NCBI RefSeq assembly: GCF_025699485.1
Contig: NZ_JANUXN010000002.1
Span: forward strand, 372,001-436,000
Origin: Thauera carbonicopians
GTDB taxonomy: Bacteria > Pseudomonadota > Gammaproteobacteria > Burkholderiales > Rhodocyclaceae
Reading direction: 5' to 3'
DNA length: 64,000 nt
Numbering within the stretch: position 1 is the first letter of the stretch; each line of letters opens with the position of its first letter. The notes below the pieces were generated by a model. The model searched no databases. It was not told the DNA's origin and saw only the letters and a program-made list of their open reading frames with translations. This document shows, piece after piece, positions 55,137 through 61,834 of this stretch. Both the position numbers and the translations under genes were made by a program.

Positions 55137-56489
55137 ATGAATCAAGCTTACTCAAAGGGAACAGGCCGCGCCGTTTCCATCGAGGATGTTCCCATCAATG
55201 GTTTCCATCAATTGCTGACCGTGCGTTCGGGCGGCGGCTGGGTGATGGATGGCTACATCCTCAGCATCATCGGTGTCGCCCTGATGCAGTTGTCGGCCGA
55301 ATTGAGCCTGGACAGTTTCTGGGAAGGCATGATCGCGGCCTCGGCACTGATCGGCATTTTCTTCGCGGGCTTCTTCGGCGGCTGGCTCACCGACAAGCTG
55401 GGACGGCAGAAACTGTATTTCGTCCCGCCCATCCTGTTCACGCTGTGCTCGCTGGCGCATCTGTGGGTGGATTCCGCCGTCGCCATCTTCATGCTCCGCT
55501 TCCTCATCGGCGTCGGCGTGGGCATCGAATATCCGGTGGCCAGCTCGCTGCTGGTGGAGTTCCTGCCCAGCAAGAACCGCGGCCCCCGGTTGGCGGCGCT
55601 GACGATTCTCTGGTTCGCCGGTGCGGCGCTGGCCTACATCGTCGGCAACGCCATCCTGAGTGCGGCAGGTCCGGAAGCCTGGCACTGGGTGCTGGCCAGC
55701 CCGGCGGTGCTCGGCGTGATGCTGTTCCTGGTGCGCCTGGGGACGCCGGAGTCGGCACGCTGGCTGCTCAGCAAGGGGCGCAGCGCCGAGGCCGACCGCG
55801 TGATCAAGAAGGTCTACGGCCCGACGTTCTCGCTGGCCAACATGCCGGAAGCGCCTGCCGACAAGAAGGTCTCGCTCGGTACGCTGATCCAGTCCGGCTA
55901 CGGCAAGCGCCTGCTGTTCGTCGGCGTGTTCTGGGCCTGCTCGGTGATTCCGGTGTTTGCCGTGTATGCCTTCGTGCCAAAGGTGCTGGCAGCGCTGAAC
56001 CTGACCGGCGACTGGGCAGCCTATGGCTCGATCGCGATCACGCTGCTGTTCGTGGTGGGCTGCATCGTCGCCACGCCGCTGGTGAACATCATCGGCCGCC
56101 GTCCGCTGGTGATCTGGAGCTTCCTGCTGTCGGCACTGGCGCTGCTGGGGCTGGGCAGCTTCTCGAACAGCGCGGAATGGGTGGTGCTGACCTTCTTCGG
56201 CCTCTACGCCTTGTTCATCGGCGGCGCGCAGGTGCTGCAACTGGTGTATCCGAACGAGATCTTCCCGACCGACATCCGGGCTGCCGGCGTGGGCATCGGC
56301 GCCTCGATCTCGCGCATCGGCGCGGCCATCGGCACCTGGCTGGTCCCGATCTCGCTGGTGAGCATCGGCATCGGCAACACCATGTACGCCGCCGCCGCAG
56401 TGTCCTTCGTCGGCCTCGCCGTGTCGGTGTGGCTGGCGCCGGAAACCCGCGGCATGACGCTGGAAGACGCCGCTTCGCTGAAGCGCTGA
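55137..56489 (+). CDS. Major facilitator superfamily transporter (sugar/organic-acid type)
   Basis: A 450-residue protein with twelve predicted membrane helices. The MFS signature after helix 2 is GWLTDKLGRQKLYF near residue 80, and there is a second copy NIIGRRPLVI near residue 320. EIFPTDIRAAGVG-type sequence near residue 380 is typical of the sugar/metabolite:H+ symporter groups. It probably imports the substrate of the neighbouring catabolic enzymes. A 188-bp gap without a gene separates it from the oxidoreductase. Confidence 0.87.
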   Translation: MNQAYSKGTGRAVSIEDVPINGFHQLLTVRSGGGWVMDGYILSIIGVALMQLSAELSLDSFWEGMIAASALIGIFFAGFFGGWLTDKLGRQKLYFVPPILFTLCSLAHLWVDSAVAIFMLRFLIGVGVGIEYPVASSLLVEFLPSKNRGPRLAALTILWFAGAALAYIVGNAILSAAGPEAWHWVLASPAVLGVMLFLVRLGTPESARWLLSKGRSAEADRVIKKVYGPTFSLANMPEAPADKKVSLGTLIQSGYGKRLLFVGVFWACSVIPVFAVYAFVPKVLAALNLTGDWAAYGSIAITLLFVVGCIVATPLVNIIGRRPLVIWSFLLSALALLGLGSFSNSAEWVVLTFFGLYALFIGGAQVLQLVYPNEIFPTDIRAAGVGIGASISRIGAAIGTWLVPISLVSIGIGNTMYAAAAVSFVGLAVSVWLAPETRGMTLEDAASLKR

Positions 56490-56595
56490 ATCCCGGATTT
56501 TCCCTGAACCCGTTCAACCCCATTCGCGTGTCGCTGCCGGAGCGGCGGCACGCTTTTCACCGGGAATGCACTTCCCACACCAATGGAGAACCATC

Positions 56596-57504
56596 ATGAA
56601 ATTCGAAGGTATCTACACCCCGGCCATCACCCCTTTGTCGGCAGACGGCCAGATCGACAAGACCGCGTTCGCCGAGGTGCTGGAATCGCTGATCGAAGGC
56701 GGCGTGCACGGCATCATCATCGGCGGCTCGACCGGTGAATACTATGCGCACTCCGTGCAGGAGCGCATCGACCTCGCCACCTACGCCAAGCAGGTGATCG
56801 GCACGCGCGTGCCGCTGATCGTCGGCACCGGCGCGGTGCGTACCGAGGAGTCGGTCGGCTACGCCGCGTCGGCGAAGGAAATCGGCGCCGATGCGATCCT
56901 GGTCGGCTCGCCCCCCTATGCCTTGCCCACCGAGGCGGAGAATGCCGCGCACGCGCTGGCGATCGACAAGGCCGCGGGCCTGCCGATCATGCTCTACAAC
57001 TACCCGGGCCGCATGGGCGTGTCGATGGGCCGGGAGTACTTCCGCACCGTCACCGCGGCGTCGAAGAACTTCGTCGCGATCAAGGAAAGCTCGGGCCAGA
57101 CCGGCCAGCTGCACATGCTGGCGCGCGAATTCCCCGGCATCGACGTTTCTTGCGGCTGGGACGACCAGGCGCTGGAATTCTTCGCCTGGGGCGCGCGCAG
57201 CTGGGTGTGCGCCGGCTCGAACTTCGTGCCGCGCGAGCACGTCGCCCTCTACCAGGCGTGCGTGGTCGAGAAGGACTTCGGCAAGGGCCGCCGCATCATG
57301 TCGGCGATGATGCCGCTGATGGATTTCCTCGAGTGCGGCAAGTTCGTGCAGTCGATCAAGTACGGCTGCGAACTGGTGGGCCTGCGCCCAGGCGGCGTGC
57401 GCGCGCCGCTGCAAGGCCTCGACGACAACGAGAAGCAGGCGCTGAAGGCGATTGTCGCCGAACTGAAGCGCGAGGTTGCCGAAGTCGTCGGAGGGCAAGC
57501 CTGA
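56596..57504 (+). CDS. DapA/N-acetylneuraminate-lyase family aldolase or dehydratase (catabolic)
   Basis: A 302-residue TIM-barrel protein of the DHDPS/NAL family with GGSTGEYYAHS near residue 43, the tyrosine in LYNYPGRMG near residue 134 and the Schiff-base lysine in AIKESSGQ near residue 165. True dapA is at 30500, so this copy is probably catabolic. ATG at 56596 has a GGAGAA sequence upstream, and its stop overlaps the next gene by 1 bp. A role such as pyrroline-4-hydroxy-2-carboxylate deaminase would fit the gene set but is a guess. Confidence 0.8.
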   Translation: MKFEGIYTPAITPLSADGQIDKTAFAEVLESLIEGGVHGIIIGGSTGEYYAHSVQERIDLATYAKQVIGTRVPLIVGTGAVRTEESVGYAASAKEIGADAILVGSPPYALPTEAENAAHALAIDKAAGLPIMLYNYPGRMGVSMGREYFRTVTAASKNFVAIKESSGQTGQLHMLAREFPGIDVSCGWDDQALEFFAWGARSWVCAGSNFVPREHVALYQACVVEKDFGKGRRIMSAMMPLMDFLECGKFVQSIKYGCELVGLRPGGVRAPLQGLDDNEKQALKAIVAELKREVAEVVGGQA

Positions 57505-59003
57505 TGGCCGAACTGCTGACTGCCGCGGAATACGCCGCGATCGCCAAGAACATCAGCTTCCCGACGAAAGCCTTCATCGACGGCGCTTTCCGCGACTCGC
57601 TGTCGGGCAAGACCTTCATCACCACCAATCCGGCCACCGGCGAAGTGCTGGCCGAGATCACCGCCTGCAACGCGCAGGACGTCGATCTGGCAGTGGCCAA
57701 CGCCAAGGCCGCGTTCGACGACGGCCGCTGGCAGCGCCTGCCGCCCTCGCAGCGCAAGACCGTGCTGGTGCGCTTCGCCGAGCTGCTGGAAGAGCATGCG
57801 CACGAACTGGCGGTGATGGAAAGCCTGGACAGCGGCAAGCCGGTGCGCGAGTGCCAGACTGCCGACGTGCCGGAAGCGATCCACACCATCCGCTGGCACG
57901 CCGAACTGATCGACAAGATCTACGACAACACCGCGCCCGTGGGTTCGAACGCGCTGGCGCTGGTGGTGCGCGAGCCGATCGGCGTGGTCGGCCTGGTGCT
58001 GCCGTGGAACTTCCCGCTGCTGATGCTGGCATGGAAGATCGGCCCCTCGTTGGCTGCAGGCTGCTCGATCGTGGTCAAGCCGGCCAAGGAAACGACGCTG
58101 ACCGCGCTGCGCGTGGCCGAACTCGCCCACCAGGCCGGCGTGCCCGCCGGCGTGTTCAACGTGCTGCCGGGCGGCGGCCGCGAAGTCGGTGAGCCGCTGG
58201 GCAAGCACAACGATGTCACCATGGTCAGCTTCACCGGCTCGACCGACACCGGCCGGCTGTTCCTGCAGTACGCGGCCGAGTCGAACCTGAAGCGCGTGGT
58301 GCTGGAGTGCGGCGGCAAGAACCCCGCCGTGGTGCTGAAGGACGTCGAAGACCTCGATATGGTCGCGCAACAGGTGGTCGCCGGCGCGTTCTGGAACATG
58401 GGCGAGAACTGCTCGGCCTCGTCGCGCCTGATCGTCCATGCCGACATCAAGGACGCGCTGCTCGAACGCATGGCCGTGGCGGTCAAGGAGTGGAAGATGG
58501 GCGATCCGCTCGATCCCGAGCACCGGCTGGGTTCGCTCGTCAGCAAGTCCCACTTCGACAAGGTCCGTTCCTACCTCGACCAGGCCGCGGCGGAGAAGCT
58601 GCGCGTGGTCTTCGGCGGCGGCACCCGCGAAGGCAACTTCGTCGAGCCGACGGTGGTGGACGGCGTCGGCCCGGACAGCCAGCTGTTCATCGAGGAAATC
58701 TTCGGCCCGATCCTGTCGGTCACGACTTTCAAGGATGTCGATGAAGCGATCGCGCTGGCCAACGACTCGGTCTACGGTCTGGCGGCCTCGGTCTACACCA
58801 GTAACCTGAACAACGCGATCCGTGTCTCGCGCGCGATCCGCGCGGGCGTGGTGACCGTGAACTGCTTCGGCGAAGGTGACATCACCACGCCGTTCGGCGG
58901 TTACAAGGAGTCGGGTTTCGGTGGCCGCGACAAGTCGATCTGGGCTCACGACCAATACACCGAGCTCAAGACGATCTGGATCGACGTGCCCAGCGCCGGC
59001 TGA
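57504..59003 (+). CDS. Aldehyde dehydrogenase, PuuC-like
   Basis: A 499-residue NAD(P)-dependent aldehyde dehydrogenase. Seen are LPWNFPLLMLAWKI (cofactor loop) near residue 175, FTGSTDTGRL, the catalytic glutamate in LECGGKNP, and the catalytic cysteine in NMGENCSASSRL near residue 307. The closest style is the gamma-glutamyl-gamma-aminobutyraldehyde dehydrogenase (PuuC) group, which acts on aldehydes derived from amines. It is coupled to the DapA-like gene (TGATG). Confidence 0.88.
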   Translation: MAELLTAAEYAAIAKNISFPTKAFIDGAFRDSLSGKTFITTNPATGEVLAEITACNAQDVDLAVANAKAAFDDGRWQRLPPSQRKTVLVRFAELLEEHAHELAVMESLDSGKPVRECQTADVPEAIHTIRWHAELIDKIYDNTAPVGSNALALVVREPIGVVGLVLPWNFPLLMLAWKIGPSLAAGCSIVVKPAKETTLTALRVAELAHQAGVPAGVFNVLPGGGREVGEPLGKHNDVTMVSFTGSTDTGRLFLQYAAESNLKRVVLECGGKNPAVVLKDVEDLDMVAQQVVAGAFWNMGENCSASSRLIVHADIKDALLERMAVAVKEWKMGDPLDPEHRLGSLVSKSHFDKVRSYLDQAAAEKLRVVFGGGTREGNFVEPTVVDGVGPDSQLFIEEIFGPILSVTTFKDVDEAIALANDSVYGLAASVYTSNLNNAIRVSRAIRAGVVTVNCFGEGDITTPFGGYKESGFGGRDKSIWAHDQYTELKTIWIDVPSAG

Positions 59004-59016
59004 TGCATGACACGCT

Positions 59017-59058
59017 CCGCCCGGGCATGGCCGGTGTTTGCCGGCCGTGCCCGGGCGG
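59017..59058 (+). terminator. Large GC hairpin after the aldehyde dehydrogenase
   Basis: CCGCCCGGGCA (59017-59027) pairs perfectly with TGCCCGGGCGG (59048-59058). Inside, GGCCGG (59029-59034) pairs with CCGGCC (59041-59046). This makes an almost continuous 17-bp stem with a 6-base loop. No T-run follows directly, but its location 14 bp after the stop fits a terminator or mRNA stabiliser. Confidence 0.55.
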
Positions 59059-59181
59059 GGCAGTCGGCTCCATAATCCCCGGTTTTTTCTCGGCCCGGCG
59101 CTCCGGCGGCCTCCCGGCCCCGAGGCCGCGGCTCTTTTACCGGGCAGAATTCGTGACATTCCTGACCATGGACAAGGCAGC

Positions 59182-60105
59182 ATGAACAGCAAGAACAAGG
59201 CAACGCTCATCGGCTTCATCGCGATCCTGTTGTGGGCGTCGATCGTGGGCCTGATCCGCGGCGTCAGCGAGAGCTTCGGCGCCACCGGCGGCGCGGCGCT
59301 GATCTATACCGTCGCGGCGGTGTTCCTGGTCTTCAGCGTCGGTTTCAACAAGCTGAGCAAGGTGCCGCCCAAATACCTGCTGTGGGGCAGCCTGCTGTTC
59401 GTGTCCTACGAGCTGTGCCTCGCGCTGTCGATCGGTTATGCCAACACCGGCCGGCAGGCGATCGAAGTCGGCATGGTCAACTACCTGTGGCCGACCTTCA
59501 CGCTGATGTCGGCGATCCTGTTCAACAAGCAGAAGGCGAACTTCCTGGTGGTGCCGGGTTTCCTGCTGTCGATGGCCGGCATCTGCTGGGTGCTGGGCGG
59601 CGACCAGGGGCTGGACATCGCCAGCATGATCGCCAACGTCCAGGACAACCCGCTGAGCTACGGGCTGGCCTTTTCGGGCGCGGTGATCTGGGCCGCCTAC
59701 TGCACCGTGACCGCACGCATCGCGCAAGGGCACAACTGCGTGACGCTGTTCTTCATCCTCGTTGCGGTGGTGCTGTGGGTCAAATACCTGCTGATGGGCG
59801 GCGGCGAGATGGATTTCAACCTGCGCTCGATCATCTATCTCGTGCTGGCCGCGTGTGCGATGGGCTTCGGCTACGCGGCCTGGAACGTCGGCATCCTGCA
59901 CGGCAACGTCACGATTCTTGCCGGCGCGTCCTATTTCATCCCGGTGCTTTCCGCCGCGCTCGCCGCCGCGCTGCTCAGCGCGCCGCTTTCGTTCGCCTTC
60001 TGGCAGGGCGCGGCGATGGTCTGCATCGGCTCGATCCTGTGCTGGCTGGCAACGCGCAGCAAGGCTTCGGCGCCGGTTGCAGAGAAGGCGGGAGAGAGCG
60101 CCTAG
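59182..60105 (+). CDS. DMT-family transporter, YddG-like
   Basis: A 307-residue integral membrane protein with ten predicted helices of the drug/metabolite (EamA) superfamily. The style matches YddG, an exporter of aromatic and other neutral amino acids: FIAILLWASIVGLIRGVSE near the N-terminus, MVNYLWPTFTLMSA and GYAAWNVGILHGN. ATG at 59182 is chosen; ATG at 59170 lies in another frame. It may export a product or excess amino acid from the pathway upstream. Confidence 0.82.
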   Translation: MNSKNKATLIGFIAILLWASIVGLIRGVSESFGATGGAALIYTVAAVFLVFSVGFNKLSKVPPKYLLWGSLLFVSYELCLALSIGYANTGRQAIEVGMVNYLWPTFTLMSAILFNKQKANFLVVPGFLLSMAGICWVLGGDQGLDIASMIANVQDNPLSYGLAFSGAVIWAAYCTVTARIAQGHNCVTLFFILVAVVLWVKYLLMGGGEMDFNLRSIIYLVLAACAMGFGYAAWNVGILHGNVTILAGASYFIPVLSAALAAALLSAPLSFAFWQGAAMVCIGSILCWLATRSKASAPVAEKAGESA

Positions 60106-60287
60106 CGCCCAGCCCTTCGATTCGCAGCTTCGCGGCGCCAGGGGTGTGCGCCGGCCCGGCCGGCACACCCAGTCCATAAGCATTCCGGCCGCCTGTTCCG
60201 CAACGCCCGCCCCGATAGCGGGGCCGGGCGGGGGCCTTCGCACGCCCGGACAATTACTGCATCAACCTGAAACAAGGAGGAGAAACC
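60106..60287. other. Intergenic region with hairpin before the porin gene
   Basis: A 182-bp gap. Around 60206-60232, CCCGCCCCG-ATAG-CGGGG followed by GGGCGGG forms a GC-rich hairpin that could terminate the DMT transporter transcript. AAGGAGGAG lies directly before the porin start. Confidence 0.4.
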
Positions 60288-61520
60288 ATGAACGAGAAAT
60301 ACACAGTCAAGACGGCCCGCATGCCGTACCGCCTGTCGGCCATCGGCGCAGTCTTGCTCGCGGGCAGCGTGCTCGCCGCCGCCGGCGCGCCGGCACGGGC
60401 CGCCGAAGAGACGACGGCGGCCGAAGGGAAGTTCACGATCGGCGGCGCGCTGCGCGCCCGCTACGACTACAGCTTCGACTACGAGGACGACATCAGCAAG
60501 CTCAGCTTCGACACCTTCCGCATCACCCTCAACTACGACTCGCCCACCTTCTACGGCTCGGCCCAGTACCGCTTCTACGGCAGCGCCTACCCCTACGACT
60601 ACACCAGCAGGATCGGGCGCATCAACTTCCCCGAGTGGGCCTGGGTCGGCTACAAGCTCGGCGACGACACCCGCGTCGTCGCCGGCATCAACCAGATCCC
60701 CTTCGGCGTGCTGCCCTACGTCAGCAGCACCTTCTACCAGACCATGGTCAACGCCATCGGCCTGGAGGACGTGCACAACCTCGGTATCAAGCTGCAGCAC
60801 ACTGCCGGCCCGCTGGACGTGCAGCTGGGCTTCTACCCCACCGACGGTGGCAACTGGAGCGGTACCTCGCGGGACGCCAACCGCTACTCGGTCAACGTGG
60901 TGCGCGCCGACGACTCGGTGACAGGCGGCAGCAGCAACGACGAACGCAACATGGTGGTCGGCCGCCTGGCCTACACGCTGCAGCACGGCGAGGAGGCGAA
61001 GTCGGAGCTGGGCATCTCGGCGCTGCACTCGACGCTGCACAACTACGACACCGGCCGCGACGGCCGCCGCAAGGCCTATGCACTGCACTACGGCGGCAGC
61101 TACGGCGCCTTGCGGGTGCTGGCCGAAGCGGGCCGGCAGAAGATGGCGCCGCGCAATCCGTCGGCGACCGGCAACGACGCGCTCACCTTCGGTGCCTACG
61201 ACGGCTCGTTCAACGTCGCGGCGAAAGGCAACTTCTACTCGGGCGAGCTCAGCTACGCCTTGCCCGGCAGCTACGGCCCGGTCAGCGGCATCACGCCCTA
61301 CCTGAACTACAGCGTCTTCACCAAGGACAGGTCCGGCTTCAAGGATTCGCAGCGGGTGATCGCCGGCGCGCATTTCAGCGCCGGTCCGCTGTACATCTAT
61401 ACGGAGATGCGCTGGGGCAGGAACGACCCCTATACCGGCGACTACACCAACGGCGCGGCGGCCGGCGGCGACGATCGCTGGAAGAAGGTCTTCTACGCCA
61501 ATATCGGCTACTACTTCTGA
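60288..61520 (+). CDS. Outer-membrane porin-like protein
   Basis: The 410-residue product has a signal peptide ending near residue 39 (ARAAEE). The mature part is rich in alternating aromatic/polar beta strands (RARYDYSFDYEDD, TFRITLNYD) and ends in the aromatic C-terminus NIGYYF, the BAM recognition signal. This supports a beta-barrel outer-membrane channel. Its family within porins was not identified with certainty. It presumably admits the substrate of this cluster. Confidence 0.78.
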   Translation: MNEKYTVKTARMPYRLSAIGAVLLAGSVLAAAGAPARAAEETTAAEGKFTIGGALRARYDYSFDYEDDISKLSFDTFRITLNYDSPTFYGSAQYRFYGSAYPYDYTSRIGRINFPEWAWVGYKLGDDTRVVAGINQIPFGVLPYVSSTFYQTMVNAIGLEDVHNLGIKLQHTAGPLDVQLGFYPTDGGNWSGTSRDANRYSVNVVRADDSVTGGSSNDERNMVVGRLAYTLQHGEEAKSELGISALHSTLHNYDTGRDGRRKAYALHYGGSYGALRVLAEAGRQKMAPRNPSATGNDALTFGAYDGSFNVAAKGNFYSGELSYALPGSYGPVSGITPYLNYSVFTKDRSGFKDSQRVIAGAHFSAGPLYIYTEMRWGRNDPYTGDYTNGAAAGGDDRWKKVFYANIGYYF

Positions 61521-61834
61521 GCGGGCCGCCCGGAGCGGAGCGCCGCGGACCCAGGCGCGCTCCTCTCCGGATGTGATACAGAAATTCAGCTTGACCAGAA
61601 TTGAAGTATCATTTCTAATAAATGAAATGAATTCCGTTATAGGGAATTCAAGTTTGACCAGGGTCGGCTGGAGCCTTGCCAGAACTTCGAGTGCAAACCT
61701 GAAAGGCTGCTGGCGTGCGACCTCGGGGCCGAGCGCCACGCAGTGCCATCGAGCCCCGGAGCGCTGGGCGCAGCGGGTCGGCACGCATAAAAATCATAAC
61801 GAAAAGCAGCAAGCACCACAGGAGACAGAAAAGC
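61521..61834. other. Intergenic region with repeats before the acylase gene
   Basis: A 314-bp gap, clearly AT-richer from about 61570 to 61660. It holds the repeat group described at 61581-61661. Further right (61670-61820) nothing was recognised except the ribosome-binding sequence AGGAGA of the next gene. Confidence 0.5.
61581..61661. repeat. Direct repeat plus dyads in AT-rich DNA
   Basis: GAAATTCAGCTTGACCAG (61581-61598) recurs as GGAATTCAAGTTTGACCAG (61643-61661). Between them lie the hairpins TCATTT-CTAAT-AAATGA (61609-61625) and TGAATTCC-N7-GGAATTCA (61628-61650). Base composition differs from the surroundings, so this may be the scar of a small mobile element or a regulatory site. 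Confidence 0.5.

Noticed and set aside
55106-56599. A 497-residue plus-strand frame overlapping the MFS transporter
   Set aside because: It lacks membrane segments and is Arg/Gly-rich, while the frame starting at 55137 gives a clean twelve-helix transporter.
56596-57504. A second biosynthetic dapA
   Set aside because: It is coupled to a catabolic aldehyde dehydrogenase under a LysR regulator and is more like the NAL/catabolic branch; the dapA-bamC pair at 30500 is the biosynthetic gene.
57249-59285. A 678-residue minus-strand open frame antisense to the PuuC-like aldehyde dehydrogenase
   Set aside because: The opposite strand encodes a full-length dehydrogenase with all catalytic motifs; the antisense frame has none.
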